A stretch of DNA of 64,000 nucleotides from Rubellimicrobium rubrum. GTDB taxonomy: Bacteria; Pseudomonadota; Alphaproteobacteria; Rhodobacterales; Rhodobacteraceae. The notes beneath the pieces are model-generated. The model was not told the origin of the DNA, did no database searches, and was given only the letters and a program-made list of their open reading frames with translations. Both the position numbers and the translations under genes were made by a program. The stretch's first letter is position 1. The number at the start of each line of letters is the position of its first letter. The DNA is taken from positions 186,001-250,000 of the forward strand of contig NZ_VDFU01000001.1 of the NCBI RefSeq assembly GCF_006152115.1, read 5' to 3'. Of the stretch, positions 45,100 through 54,568 are shown in pieces.

Positions 45100-45741
45100 T
45101 CACGGGGAAACTTGGTTCCGACAGTAGCTCTGGCTTGACACCCACTGCGCCATCTCCCGGCGCTTCTCGGCCGAGGCAAAGGGGCCCCAGTCGGCTGCGA
45201 ATCCGCCGCCGCCCGCCGCCACCACGCCATCCCGAGTCACGGTCTTGGCCGCGATCCGCACTGCGCATTCGAGGTTCTCGGCCCCGTTCGTCAGCTCGGA
45301 GCCCGAATCCGCGTCGCAGCCGTATCCGCGGGCAGTGGCCGGAGCGATCTGCACCAGCCCGAACCACTTGCCGCCTCCCCCGACAGCCTGCGGGTTCCAA
45401 GTGCTCTCGAAGCGGGCAAGCGCCGACAGCAAGCCCGCCCAAAAGGCGGCACGCTGGCGCGGCGCTGCTTCGACATACCCAGGGCACCACGTCCCGATGT
45501 CGCCCGGAACCTCGGAGAGGAGAGCGGCACCCTCGGTCTGGAGCGCGTCCATGGTCGCTTCGGTCCATGCGTCGGTATGGGAGCCCTGATGATCCCAGGC
45601 CATCGCTGGCAAGGCCTCGGGCACGACTGGAGCAACCGTGGGTTGCGGGGCGCAGGCACCGAGGATGAGAAGAGTAAGGAACGGAACCGCTACGCCAAGC
45701 GTTGCAGGTCTGACACGGGATGTGTTTCTTTTGTCTTGCAT
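45100..45741 (-). CDS. Lytic-transglycosylase-like lipoprotein, paralog B
   Basis: The 213-residue protein has a lipoprotein signal ending in LLILGAC and the same SLT-type domain as paralog A: WCPGY, SALARFESTWNP, GGGGKWFGLVQIAPATARGYGC, RDGVVAAG and ADWGP. It should be lipid-anchored in the periplasm. An overlapping 243-residue frame (45095-45826) on this strand is a shadow, because only this frame has domain similarity. Paralog A follows after 72 bases. Confidence 0.8.
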   Translation of the reverse strand: MQDKRNTSRVRPATLGVAVPFLTLLILGACAPQPTVAPVVPEALPAMAWDHQGSHTDAWTEATMDALQTEGAALLSEVPGDIGTWCPGYVEAAPRQRAAFWAGLLSALARFESTWNPQAVGGGGKWFGLVQIAPATARGYGCDADSGSELTNGAENLECAVRIAAKTVTRDGVVAAGGGGFAADWGPFASAEKRREMAQWVSSQSYCRNQVSP

Positions 45742-45958
45742 GGCCGCATGACGAACACCCTGGGCCAAGCGGGTAAACCCATGCTGGTCCGAATGGGCCG
45801 TCTAGGCGGATAACAGCCCGAGTCACTGGGTCGTGATAAGCAGACTCTCGCCGGTCAATCCGTTCAATTAACGCAATCTGGGGATAAGTCCTCCTGCTTG
45901 CGGAAATTGGCGCATCCTCCTAGGACCGTTGTCGATTCCTTCCGGCATGAGGTTCCCG

Positions 45959-47467
45959 ATGCTTGACCAGTCCGTTCCCGCGCCAAAGCCCAAAGTCATC
46001 GAGGGCGTGACCGGTCCCTGGGAGATCGTGATCGGCCTCGAGGTTCACGCACAGGTTGCAACCGCCGCCAAACTGTTCTCGGGGGCCTCGACGGCTGTCG
46101 GGGCAGAGCCGAACAGTCAGGTGAGCTTCATCGATGCCGGGATGCCGGGGATGCTGCCGGTCATCAACGAAGGCTGCGTCGCACAGGCGGTTCGCACCGG
46201 CTTGGGGCTTAGGGCGCAGATCAATCTGTGGTCGGCCTTTGACAGGAAGAACTACTTCTACCCGGACCTGCCGCAGGGCTACCAGATCAGCCAACTCTAT
46301 CACCCCCTCGTCGGCGAGGGTGAGGTGATCGTGGAGATGCCGGGCGGCACCGCCCGTCGCGTGCGGATCGAACGCATTCACCTCGAGCAGGATGCAGGCA
46401 AGTCGATCCACGACATGGACCCGACCATGTCCTTCGTTGACCTGAACCGGACGGGCGTGGCGCTCATGGAGATCGTGAGCCGCCCCGACATACGGGGACC
46501 GGAGGAAGCTGCCGCCTATGTGTCCAAGCTTCGCCAGATCATGCGGTATCTCGGCACCTGCGACGGCGACATGCAGCACGGCAACCTTCGGGCCGACGTG
46601 AACGTCTCCGTCTGCCGCCCCGGCGCTTGGGAGCGGTTCATGGAGGGTGACGCCTCCGGCCTCGGTACCCGCTGCGAGATCAAGAACATGAACTCGCTCC
46701 GCTTCATCCAGGCCGCCATCGACCACGAGGCGCGCCGCCAGATTGCCATTCTGGAGGATGGCGGATCTGTCGTGCAGGAAACTCGCCTTTATGACCCCGA
46801 CCGGGGCGAGACGCGGTCGATGCGCTCCAAAGAGGAGGCGCACGATTACCGCTACTTCCCCGACCCGGATCTCCTGCCGCTCGAGATCGAGCAGGCCTGG
46901 GTCGATGACCTCGCGGCATCGCTGCCTGAGTTGCCCGATGAGAAGAAGGCCCGGTTCATCCGCGATTTCGGCCTGTCGGATTACGACGCATCGGTCCTGA
47001 CCGCCGATACCTCGGACGCCGCCTTCTTCGAGGCGGTGGCCCAGGGTCGCGACGGCAAGATGGCGGCGAACTGGGTTATCAACGACCTGTTCGGCCGCCT
47101 CAAGAAGGAAGGGCACGAATTGTCGGACAGCCCGGTCTCGCCCGCACAGCTTGGGGGCATTATCGACCTCATCCAGTCGGGCGACATCTCCGGCAAGATC
47201 GCCAAAGACCTGTTCGAGATCGTCTACACTGAGGGTGGCGAACCTGCAGCCCTGGTCGAGGGACGCGGGATGCGGCAGGTCACCGACACCGGCGCCATCG
47301 AGAAGGCGGTGGAGGAGGTCATCGCCGCGAACCCCGCCCAGGTGGAGAAGGCCAAGGCGAACCCCAAGCTCGCGGGTTGGTTCGTAGGTCAGGTGATGAA
47401 AGTCACAGGCGGTAAGGCCAATCCGGCGGCGGTCAATGCGCTCGTGAACGAACGTCTCGGACTGTAG
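45959..47467 (+). CDS. gatB: Asp-tRNA(Asn)/Glu-tRNA(Gln) amidotransferase subunit B
   Basis: GatB, with GatA and GatC, converts misacylated Glu-tRNA(Gln) or Asp-tRNA(Asn). The 502-residue protein has [22 protein letters not shown], the catalytic-site [14 protein letters not shown] and the C-terminal YqeY-like tail ending near [11 protein letters not shown]. The ATG at 45959 follows TGAGG at good spacing; an ATG four codons upstream has no site. gatA and gatC are elsewhere. Confidence 0.97.
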   Translation: MLDQSVPAPKPKVIEGVTGPWEIVIGLEVHAQVATAAKLFSGASTAVGAEPNSQVSFIDAGMPGMLPVINEGCVAQAVRTGLGLRAQINLWSAFDRKNYFYPDLPQGYQISQLYHPLVGEGEVIVEMPGGTARRVRIERIHLEQDAGKSIHDMDPTMSFVDLNRTGVALMEIVSRPDIRGPEEAAAYVSKLRQIMRYLGTCDGDMQHGNLRADVNVSVCRPGAWERFMEGDASGLGTRCEIKNMNSLRFIQAAIDHEARRQIAILEDGGSVVQETRLYDPDRGETRSMRSKEEAHDYRYFPDPDLLPLEIEQAWVDDLAASLPELPDEKKARFIRDFGLSDYDASVLTADTSDAAFFEAVAQGRDGKMAANWVINDLFGRLKKEGHELSDSPVSPAQLGGIIDLIQSGDISGKIAKDLFEIVYTEGGEPAALVEGRGMRQVTDTGAIEKAVEEVIAANPAQVEKAKANPKLAGWFVGQVMKVTGGKANPAAVNALVNERLGL

Positions 47468-47490
47468 GGTTCGAATCGTTGGACGAACCC
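47467..47490 (+). terminator. Hairpin after gatB
   Basis: GGGTTCG pairs with CGAACCC across a ten-base loop, starting at the last base of the stop codon. No T-run follows. Confidence 0.4.
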
Positions 47491-47531
47491 CCCGGGCCAC
47501 CTATCCTTTGGGGAACCCAGGGGGTCCGATC

Positions 47532-47987
47532 ATGCAAAGCCACGAATACCGCGTCATTCCGGCGCCCCGTCGGGGCGTGAAGATCAAGGGCGCCCGGACG
47601 CCCGAGGATCGCTTCGCCCGCGCCGTCGAAGGAGAGATGAACCGCATGGCCCTCGACGGTTGGGAGTTCGTGCGATCAGATACTCTTCCGTGCGAACAGA
47701 AGGCGGGCTGGTTCAGCAAGCCCACGACCGTGTTCCAGACCCTGCTCGTGTTCCGACGCTCCAAGGTCGAGGAAGCCACCGTTCCGGTCGGCGCGGCAAT
47801 GCCGCCGCCTCTGGCTCATGCGACCATGCCCCCGGCTGTTCCGCCATTGGCCGACCTGTCCGCTCCGGCGCGCAGCCTGGGTTTGCCAGACCTTCAACCG
47901 GCTGCAGCCCCGGCCCCATCGGCCCCGCCGCATCTGGCCTTGGTGGAGCCACCCCGCGCCGCGGAGTCGCGTCACGCGGCTGAATAG
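47532..47987 (+). CDS. DUF4177 protein with Pro/Ala-rich tail
   Basis: The N-terminal 75 residues form a DUF4177 domain (HEYRVIPAPRRGVKIKG, MALDGWEFVRSDTLPCE, GWFSKP, TLLVFRR). The remaining 75 residues are Pro/Ala/Leu-rich and probably disordered. The function of DUF4177 is unknown. The ATG at 47532 precedes the domain. It lies between gatB and the convergent bolA gene, four bases from the bolA stop. Confidence 0.8.
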   Translation: MQSHEYRVIPAPRRGVKIKGARTPEDRFARAVEGEMNRMALDGWEFVRSDTLPCEQKAGWFSKPTTVFQTLLVFRRSKVEEATVPVGAAMPPPLAHATMPPAVPPLADLSAPARSLGLPDLQPAAAPAPSAPPHLALVEPPRAAESRHAAE

Positions 47988-47991
47988 GACC

Positions 47992-48249
47992 TTAGGCCGC
48001 GATCTCCAGCGCCAGCGCGTGGAGCCTCCCGATCAACTCGGGGCCAAGCGCGGCATGGATGGCGCGGTGCCGCTCCAGACGGCTCATGGGACCGAAGGCC
48101 GGGGCAGCGATGCGGATGCGCCAATGCGTCCCGCCCCCTTCCCGCCAGCCCGCGTGACCCCTATGTCCCTCGCTCTCATCGAGAACCTCGATCCGGGTGG
48201 GCGCGAACGCCGCTTCGAGTCGGTGGCGCATTTCCTCCGCAAGACCCAT
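47992..48249 (-). CDS. bolA: BolA-family protein
   Basis: The 85-residue protein matches BolA, which partners monothiol glutaredoxins in Fe-S handling and regulation. Marks are the conserved His-rich region EGHRGHAGWREGGGTHWRIRI and SRLERHRAIHAAL. The ATG at 48249 is preferred; a TTG four codons earlier and an ATG six codons later are possible. It is divergent from the dnaJ-like gene, as in many Rhodobacterales. Confidence 0.9.
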   Translation of the reverse strand: MGLAEEMRHRLEAAFAPTRIEVLDESEGHRGHAGWREGGGTHWRIRIAAPAFGPMSRLERHRAIHAALGPELIGRLHALALEIAA

Positions 48250-48339
48250 CTTTTTGAACAAGCCCCCTTCTATCCGTCGCTCCGATGACTAAACTCGCGC
48301 GTCCCGGACTGAAAGGCGTGACACGAGGTTCAAGGCAGA

Positions 48340-48975
48340 ATGGCAAAGAACGATCCCTTCGGCTTCGACATGTCCGTGTCAGCCTCCAAGAAGAAGAATC
48401 CGCGCGGACGCCGCGGCATGACTGGGGCGTCGGACACGTCCACCCGCATCTGCGACCACGCAGGCTGCGAGGAGAAGGGGGCTTTCCGCGCGCCCAAGTC
48501 GCCCGACGTGCTCGATGACTATTGGTGGTTCTGCAAGGATCACGTCCGCGAGTACAATCTGAAATGGAACTTCTTCCACGGCACGACCGAGCAGGAGTTC
48601 GTGGAGCAGGTGGCCAGCGACAGGGTGTGGGGCCGCGAGACCAAGCCCTTTGGCAAACGCAGCGAAGAGCAGCGTGCCTGGGCGCGGCTTGGCATCGACG
48701 ACCCGCATCAGGTGCTGGGCGACAACGCGACCCGCAACGCGGGCCGGGTTCCTGTGGCGGGCACACGCCGCCTGCCCCCGACCGAGCGTCGCGCCTGCGA
48801 GATCCTCGATGTCCGCGACACCGCCACCAAGACCGAGATCCGCAAGGCCTACAAGGCCTTGGTCAAGGTCCTGCATCCTGACATGAACGGCGGCGACCGC
48901 AGCCAAGAAGAGCAGCTCTCCGAGGTGGTCTGGGCGTGGGACCAGATCAAGGAAAGTCGCAACTTCAAGGATTGA
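48340..48975 (+). CDS. J-domain protein of the cobS-cobT locus
   Basis: The 211-residue protein has a C-terminal J domain (about 152-208) with the HPD motif in KALVKVLHPDMNGG, which stimulates DnaK. The N-terminal part holds a Cys pair and a second Cys (ICDHAGCEEKGAF, WWFCKDHV) that may bind zinc. Unlike DnaJ, the J domain is at the C-terminus. It lies upstream of cobS as in relatives, but here two minus-strand sigma genes intervene. Confidence 0.9.
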   Translation: MAKNDPFGFDMSVSASKKKNPRGRRGMTGASDTSTRICDHAGCEEKGAFRAPKSPDVLDDYWWFCKDHVREYNLKWNFFHGTTEQEFVEQVASDRVWGRETKPFGKRSEEQRAWARLGIDDPHQVLGDNATRNAGRVPVAGTRRLPPTERRACEILDVRDTATKTEIRKAYKALVKVLHPDMNGGDRSQEEQLSEVVWAWDQIKESRNFKD

Positions 48976-49020
48976 TCCAGAACTGCGGCTCCCGATGCTG
49001 ACGGGGGCCGCGCCAGCAAC

Positions 49021-49719
49021 TCAGCGCGGGGTGATGGTCCCCAAGGCCACGACCTCGCCGGTCGCCTGCCCTGTGGGTGAGCCCCCCAGCGGCTCGTCGG
49101 ACAGCGCAAGCGCGTTGTTCTCGAACTCCGGGATCAGATCGGCCCGCACGGTGATCACCCCGGCCTCGTCGCGCGGCAGGACCCCTAGCGAGGTGGTCGT
49201 GCTGTCCTGCAGTCGGACGAGCCACAACTCCAGATCGCGGCCCTGGGGGATGGTTCCGGCAATGCGCCGGACCTCCAGCCGCCCCTCGTCGCGGTCGAAG
49301 CTGGCTTCCACGACCAGCGAGCCGTCCTCGGCAGCGATGCGGGCCGCGTACTCGGGCGCGCCCGTCCCGCGCCGGATCAGCCCAGGATCAAGGGCCAGCA
49401 CGACCAGCCCCGCCGTGACGACCCCACCCAGAAGCAACGGCCAGATCCCCCAGCGCTGCAGCAGGCTGGGCCGGGCATCCGTTTCGGGGAACAGGCGCCG
49501 CATTACACGGTCCTGCAGCGGCCGGGGCGGTTCGATCGCTGGGATGTCGTCGGTCATGGTGGCGAGTTGTTCGGTCCAGTCGCGCACCAGATCGCGCAAG
49601 GCCGCGTCCTCGGCCATGCGCCGCTCTACGGAAGCGGCCTCCTCGGGCGCGAGAAGGCCCAGGACGTACTCGGCCGCCAGCGCGCTGTCATCGTCGTGGT
49701 CCAAGCCCCAGCCGCTCAT
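49021..49719 (-). CDS. RskA-type anti-sigma factor
   Basis: The 232-residue protein has a cytoplasmic N-terminal helix region (AAEYVLGLLAPEEAASVERRMAEDAALRDLV), one membrane segment (about 92-112, GIWPLLLGGVVTAGLVVLAL) and a periplasmic RskA domain with RDLELWLVR and SLGVLPRDEAG. No zinc-binding HXXXCXXC is seen. Its ATG overlaps the sigma gene stop (ATGA), so it should bind that sigma factor and release it in response to an envelope signal. Confidence 0.88.
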   Translation of the reverse strand: MSGWGLDHDDDSALAAEYVLGLLAPEEAASVERRMAEDAALRDLVRDWTEQLATMTDDIPAIEPPRPLQDRVMRRLFPETDARPSLLQRWGIWPLLLGGVVTAGLVVLALDPGLIRRGTGAPEYAARIAAEDGSLVVEASFDRDEGRLEVRRIAGTIPQGRDLELWLVRLQDSTTTSLGVLPRDEAGVITVRADLIPEFENNALALSDEPLGGSPTGQATGEVVALGTITPR

Positions 49720-50261
49720 GACCCGATGCACTCCCGCAGGGTCAGTAGACCCCGCCGCAGCCAGGTTCGGATGGTGTTCAGCGGCACGCGGTATCGCTCT
49801 GCGAGGTCGGCATAAGCCTCGCCGCCCAGATAAGCGCGGCAGATGGCCTCGGCTCGGTCGGGCGGAAGCGTCTGCAGGCACGCCCCGATCCGCCCCCGCA
49901 TGGAGGCAGCCAGCGCGCTCTCCTCCGGGTTGGGGGCACCGTCCGCCAGTTCGGACACTGCCTCGATGGGCGCGGTGGCGCGGCCTCGGCGTGCGCGCAG
50001 GCGATCGATGGCATGGTTGCGCGTGACCGTGATCAGCCAGGTCATGGGGCTGAGACCATTCGACCTGTAGCGGTCAGCGTTGTGCCACAGCTTCACGTAG
50101 ATCTCCTGGAGCGCGTCTTCGGCCTCGGACCGGTCATCCAAGACACGCAGCGCGATCCCGAAGAGTTTCGCGGACGTCGCGGCATAGAGCGCCGACAACG
50201 CATGGCGATCCCCGATCGCCATGCGCGCGATCATGTCCTCGATGTCCGTCAGGCTGGCCAT
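49716..50261 (-). CDS. ECF sigma factor, SigK-like, paired with RskA
   Basis: The 181-residue protein has sigma2 (LYAATSAKLFGIALRVLDDRSEAEDALQEIYVKLWHNADRY, SPMTWLITVTRNHAIDRLR) and sigma4 (LPPDRAEAICRAYLGGEAYADLAERYRVPLNTIRTWLRRGL). The combination with an RskA-like partner places it in the SigK-type ECF groups. The ATG at 50261 follows GGGGAGA. The pair lies on the minus strand between dnaJ and cobS. Confidence 0.9.
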   Translation of the reverse strand: MASLTDIEDMIARMAIGDRHALSALYAATSAKLFGIALRVLDDRSEAEDALQEIYVKLWHNADRYRSNGLSPMTWLITVTRNHAIDRLRARRGRATAPIEAVSELADGAPNPEESALAASMRGRIGACLQTLPPDRAEAICRAYLGGEAYADLAERYRVPLNTIRTWLRRGLLTLRECIGS

Positions 50262-50481
50262 GTCGTCTCCCCGCCGCCACTTTGCCCATGCAGTAGGAAA
50301 AGGCAAATGGTCCCTATGGTTGCGGCGCTTGAGGCCGGGCCCGTGTCCCTTGGACTCTGTCCGGTCAGGCCGGCTCGGGCCCTCCGGCCCCCTTGCGGTG
50401 AAAACAGAACAGACTAAGAAACTCTGACCCGAAACGTCGCCATGCTATGTCCGAACGCGACCGAGGAAGATGGGAACAGGA

Positions 50482-51456
50482 ATGACCGATCCGCAGGCCA
50501 GGCCGACCGAAGAGATCTCCGTTCGGGATGTCTTTGGCATCGACAGCGACATGAAGGTCAAGGCCTTCGCGGAGCGGGGCGACCGCGTGCCGGAGATCGA
50601 CCCGACCTACAAGTTCGACCCCGACACCACCCTCGCTATCCTGGCGGGCTTTACCTACAATCGCCGTGTGATGATCCAGGGCTATCACGGCACCGGCAAG
50701 TCAACCCATATCGAGCAAGTGGCGGCACGGCTCAATTGGCCCACGGTGCGCGTGAACCTCGACAGCCACATCAGCCGCATCGACCTCATCGGCAAGGACG
50801 CGATCCGCCTCAAGGAGGGCGTCCAGGTCACCGAGTTCCAGGAGGGCATCCTTCCCTGGGCGCTGCGGAATCCTTGCGCCATCGTCTTCGACGAATACGA
50901 CGCGGGCCGCCCGGACGTGATGTTCGTCATCCAGCGCGTGCTGGAAACGGACGGCAAGCTCACGCTGATGGACCAGAACCAGATCCTGAACCCGCACCCG
51001 TCCTTCCGCCTGTTCGCGACCGCGAACACCGTGGGCCTGGGCGACACGACGGGCCTGTATCACGGCACCCAGCAGATCAACCAGGCGCAGATGGACCGCT
51101 GGTCGCTGGTGGCCACGTTGAACTACCTCAGCCACGACGCCGAGGCCGCGATCGTGCTGGCCAAGAACCCGCACTATAATACCGAAAAGGGCCGCAAGCA
51201 GATCAACCAGATGGTCACGGTCGCCGACCTGACCCGCACGGCCTTCATGAACGGCGACCTTTCGACCGTCATGTCCCCGCGCACCGTCATCAACTGGGCC
51301 CAGAACGCGGAAATCTTCCGTAATGTGGGCTACGCGTTCCGGCTTTCGTTCCTCAACAAGTGCGACGAACTGGAGCGTCAGACCGTCGCCGAGTTCTACC
51401 AGCGCTGCTTCGCCGAGGAGCTTCCTGAAAGCGCCGTCGCCATGGCGATGCGGTGA
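50482..51456 (+). CDS. cobS: Aerobic cobaltochelatase subunit CobS
   Basis: CobS is the AAA+ ATPase which with CobT and CobN inserts cobalt into hydrogenobyrinic acid a,c-diamide during aerobic B12 synthesis. The 324-residue protein has Walker [10 protein letters not shown], Walker [10 protein letters not shown] and sensor-1 [13 protein letters not shown]. The start could be the ATG at 50470 or 50482; both precede the conserved [11 protein letters not shown]. cobN is not in the window. A small secreted-protein gene follows closely. Confidence 0.93.
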   Translation: MTDPQARPTEEISVRDVFGIDSDMKVKAFAERGDRVPEIDPTYKFDPDTTLAILAGFTYNRRVMIQGYHGTGKSTHIEQVAARLNWPTVRVNLDSHISRIDLIGKDAIRLKEGVQVTEFQEGILPWALRNPCAIVFDEYDAGRPDVMFVIQRVLETDGKLTLMDQNQILNPHPSFRLFATANTVGLGDTTGLYHGTQQINQAQMDRWSLVATLNYLSHDAEAAIVLAKNPHYNTEKGRKQINQMVTVADLTRTAFMNGDLSTVMSPRTVINWAQNAEIFRNVGYAFRLSFLNKCDELERQTVAEFYQRCFAEELPESAVAMAMR

Positions 51457-51458
51457 CC

Positions 51459-51815
51459 ATGCGGGCGTCCCTCCTCGGGGCGCCCCTAGCCTGCCTTCTG
51501 GCGGCTATGCCGCTCGCGGCCGAGATCACGGTCCATGCTTACCCTCCTGCCTATTGTGCAGCGTTCTGGCAGGGCTATGCCGACGTGTTGGGCGACGACG
51601 GAGAGAGGGCGCTAGCGGACCGGTTCCGCGACGCCTCCGTCCGCCTGATCGGCGAGGCCGAGACCGATGCCATCATCGAGGAGCGGCGTCCCTGGATCAG
51701 GGATCTGATGGACGCCTACATCTATGCCCAGGACGATCAGAGCCGCAAACTGTTTGAAAGGCTGGTCACCGACTGTGGGCGGCTGGAAGCCGACCTTCCC
51801 TATCTGCGCCCTTGA
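51459..51815 (+). CDS. Small secreted protein downstream of cobS
   Basis: The 118-residue protein has a signal peptide (about 1-21, ending in PLAA) and a mature helical domain containing two cysteines (AYPPAYCAAFWQGYADVL and VTDCGRLE), which could form a disulfide. I do not recognise it. A GTG at 51453 overlapping the cobS stop (GTGA) is an alternative start. Tight coupling to cobS suggests co-expression, but a periplasmic protein is unlikely to take part in cytoplasmic chelation. Confidence 0.65.
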   Translation: MRASLLGAPLACLLAAMPLAAEITVHAYPPAYCAAFWQGYADVLGDDGERALADRFRDASVRLIGEAETDAIIEERRPWIRDLMDAYIYAQDDQSRKLFERLVTDCGRLEADLPYLRP

Positions 51816-51875
51816 AGCGCAACTCATCGCTCTGCCTCAAGGGACCCCACCGGACATAGCGGGATCGCGCGAACG

Positions 51876-51901
51876 AAAAGGCCGCCCTGCGAGGGGCGGC
51901 C
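51876..51901 (-). terminator. Rho-independent terminator of the FMN reductase gene
   Basis: On the minus strand GGCCGCCC pairs with GGGCGGCC and is followed by TTTTCGTTC, 34 bases past the gene stop. Confidence 0.85.
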
Positions 51902-51934
51902 AAGTCCATTCATTCGATGAGATGTCGAACGACC

Positions 51935-52540
51935 TCAGGCAGCCTGCTGCACGGCTGCGCGGGCGGTCTTGAGGATGCCAGCATACCAGGACACCTGGTC
52001 GAGCATGTCCTTGACCGATCCGGCAAGGATGCCATCCAGGGCCTCCATGGGCTCGGGGTTCGGGTTGTAGGCGCTGACCCGGAAGAAGTCCGAGCCGCCG
52101 ATATGGACGCCCGCACGCACGGGAACCATCTGGAGTTCAATGGCCATCAGGCGCAGCTGCTCGATGGCGCGGGCGGCACCCACGGAGCCGTAGCCGATCA
52201 CACCCATCGGCTTCTTGCCCCAGTTGATGTAGTCCTGGTCGAGCGCGTTCTTGAGCGCGCCGGTGATGGACCGGTTGTACTCGGCCACGAGGAAGACATA
52301 GCCGTCGAAGCGGGCGATCTCCTGCTGCCAGCGGACGGCGCGGGGGTCCTGCGTCGGCACATAGGCATTCGACGCCACTTCATTGAAGAAGGGGAGATCG
52401 AAGTCGCGCAGGTCCACGAGCTCGACCTCGATGTCGTCGCGCGCCTGCATGTGCTTGAGCGCCCACTGGGCGGGCTTGTCGGCCCAGCGCGAGTCGCGGG
52501 TGGAACTGATGATCAGCGCGATCTTGGGCTTGTCGGCCAT
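51935..52540 (-). CDS. NAD(P)H-dependent FMN reductase-type flavoprotein
   Basis: The 201-residue protein has the flavodoxin-like FMN_red fold. The phosphate-binding loop is STRDSRWADKP and the isoalloxazine loop is VAEYNRSITGALKNALD. Related enzymes reduce FMN, quinones or chromate. It lies on the minus strand between cobS and cobT, with its own terminator and a GGAG ribosome site. Whether it supplies reducing power for the corrin pathway is speculative. Confidence 0.88.
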   Translation of the reverse strand: MADKPKIALIISSTRDSRWADKPAQWALKHMQARDDIEVELVDLRDFDLPFFNEVASNAYVPTQDPRAVRWQQEIARFDGYVFLVAEYNRSITGALKNALDQDYINWGKKPMGVIGYGSVGAARAIEQLRLMAIELQMVPVRAGVHIGGSDFFRVSAYNPNPEPMEALDGILAGSVKDMLDQVSWYAGILKTARAAVQQAA

Positions 52541-52702
52541 GGGGGTGACTCCAGTTTGTCCAATCCGGGTGGAACCTGAGCCTCAACGCCGACAAGGGCA
52601 AGTCCCGGAGCCGCGCGCCGCCGCACAGCCCCTGCGCGCGAGGATTAGATCGTGACCAGCCGCGCCCTTGCCGCGACCCCACTCGGGTGCTTTATCTTTG
52701 TC

Positions 52703-54568
52703 ATGTCCAAGCCCAGCGACAACCCCGCCGATCCCTTCAAGAAGGCCCTGGCCGAAGCCGCCAAGGTCATGGCTGACGATCCGGAGCTGACCGTAAGCTA
52801 TTCGGTCGATCCGCCCGGCCTGTCCTCGGACACCATGCGCCTGCCACAGGTGAGCCGCCGCCTGACAAAGGACGAGGTGCTGCTGGCGCGCGGCACCGCC
52901 GACAGCCTCGCGCTGCGCCGCCGCCTGCACGATCCTGCGGTGGCCGACCGCTATCGCCCGCAGGGCCAGATGGCGCGCGATATCATGGAGGCCATGGAAA
53001 CCGCCCGGGTCGAGGCTCTGGGGGCCGAGCACATGCCCGGCACCGCCGGCAACATCGACGCACGCATCGCGTCGGATGCCAAGCGCAAGGGCTATGACCA
53101 GATCCGGCAGGCGCAGGACGCCCCCCTAGCCATTGCGGCAGGCTACCTGATCCGCCACCTCGCTACGGGTCGCCCGCTTCCGCCAGGCGCCGACAACGTC
53201 ATGCAGCTTTGGCGCGGCTTCATCGAGGACATGGCGGGCGAGCGGCTGGACGATATCCCCAACCTTCTCGACTCTCAGAAGGAGTTCGCCCGCTTCGCAC
53301 GCGAGGTCATACGCGACCTGGGCTATGGCGACCAGCTGGGCGACGACCCCGACGATCTCGAGGACGAATCCCAGGACAATGCCGAACCCGAGGAGGAAGA
53401 GGACGAGGACGCCGGGGGCGAGCAGGAGAGCGAGTCCGAGGAGGCCGAAGCCTCACCCGAGCGTTCGCAGGACGACGAGCAGGACCCATCGCAGGCGCAG
53501 GTTTCCATGGAAGCCGATTCGGCCTCCGAGGAGATGGACTCCGAGGAACTGCCCGAGGGTGAGGCCCCACACGAACCCCCCGCCCCCGCGCCCATTTCGG
53601 ATGCCGACCCGACCTACAAGGTTTTCGCCACCCAGTTCGACGAGATCATCGGGGCCGAGGATCTGGCCGAACCCGCCGAGCTTGACCGGCTCCGGGCCTA
53701 TCTGGACCAGCAACTCGACCCGTTAAAAGGGGCGGTGTCGCGGCTGGCCAACAAGCTGCAGCGCCGGCTCCAGGCCCAGCAGAACCGGTCCTGGGAGTTC
53801 GACCGAGAGGAGGGCATCCTCGACGCCGGACGGCTCGCGCGGGTTGTAGCGAACCCGACGACGCCTCTCAGCTTCAAGGTCGAGAAGGACACCGAGTTCC
53901 GCGACACGGTGGTGACGCTGCTTCTGGACAACTCCGGGTCCATGCGCGGCCGTCCCATCTCGATCGCAGCAATCTGTGCCGACGTGCTGGCGCGGACGCT
54001 GGAACGCTGCCAAGTCAAGGTCGAGATCCTGGGCTTCACCACTCGCGCCTGGAAGGGCGGGCAGAGCCGCGAGAAGTGGCTGGGCGAAGGCCGCCCGCCC
54101 CTACCCGGCCGCCTGAACGATCTTCGCCACATCGTCTACAAGAGCGCCGACGCCCCCTGGAGGCGGGTGCGCCCAAACCTTGGGTTGATGATGAAGGAAG
54201 GACTGCTCAAGGAGAACATCGACGGCGAGGCGCTGGAATGGGCGCACCGCCGCATGGTCAGCCGTCCCGAGTCGCGCAAGATCCTGATGGTGATCTCGGA
54301 CGGTGCCCCGGTGGACGACTCCACGCTGTCGGTGAACCCGGCCAACACTCTGGAAAAACACCTGCGCGACGTGATCGCGATGGTGGAGCGTCGCAAGGCC
54401 GTGGAGCTGATCGCCATCGGCATCGGCCACGACGTCACGCGCTACTACCAGCGCGCCGTCACGATCACCGACGTGGAGCAGCTTGCAGGGGCCATGACCG
54501 AGCAGCTGGCCTCGCTGTTTGAGGCCGACCCCCGAAAACGCGCGCGGATCGAAAGAAGGCGGGCCTGA
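52703..54568 (+). CDS. cobT: Aerobic cobaltochelatase subunit CobT
   Basis: The 621-residue protein has the CobT layout: an N-terminal helical domain, a very acidic linker (about 215-300, runs of Glu and Asp) and a C-terminal von Willebrand A domain with the metal site DNSGSMRG near residue 410. It assembles with the CobS ring. No strong ribosome site precedes the ATG at 52703. Its stop shares a base with the next ATG (TGATG), coupling it to the aminopeptidase gene. Confidence 0.93.
   Translation: MSKPSDNPADPFKKALAEAAKVMADDPELTVSYSVDPPGLSSDTMRLPQVSRRLTKDEVLLARGTADSLALRRRLHDPAVADRYRPQGQMARDIMEAMETARVEALGAEHMPGTAGNIDARIASDAKRKGYDQIRQAQDAPLAIAAGYLIRHLATGRPLPPGADNVMQLWRGFIEDMAGERLDDIPNLLDSQKEFARFAREVIRDLGYGDQLGDDPDDLEDESQDNAEPEEEEDEDAGGEQESESEEAEASPERSQDDEQDPSQAQVSMEADSASEEMDSEELPEGEAPHEPPAPAPISDADPTYKVFATQFDEIIGAEDLAEPAELDRLRAYLDQQLDPLKGAVSRLANKLQRRLQAQQNRSWEFDREEGILDAGRLARVVANPTTPLSFKVEKDTEFRDTVVTLLLDNSGSMRGRPISIAAICADVLARTLERCQVKVEILGFTTRAWKGGQSREKWLGEGRPPLPGRLNDLRHIVYKSADAPWRRVRPNLGLMMKEGLLKENIDGEALEWAHRRMVSRPESRKILMVISDGAPVDDSTLSVNPANTLEKHLRDVIAMVERRKAVELIAIGIGHDVTRYYQRAVTITDVEQLAGAMTEQLASLFEADPRKRARIERRRA

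Noticed and set aside
45095-45826. 243-codon frame overlapping transglycosylase paralog B on the same strand
   Set aside because: The other frame has a lipobox and matches paralog A; this one matches nothing.
45920-47500. 526-codon frame antisense to gatB
   Set aside because: It is a GC-driven shadow of a well-conserved gene.
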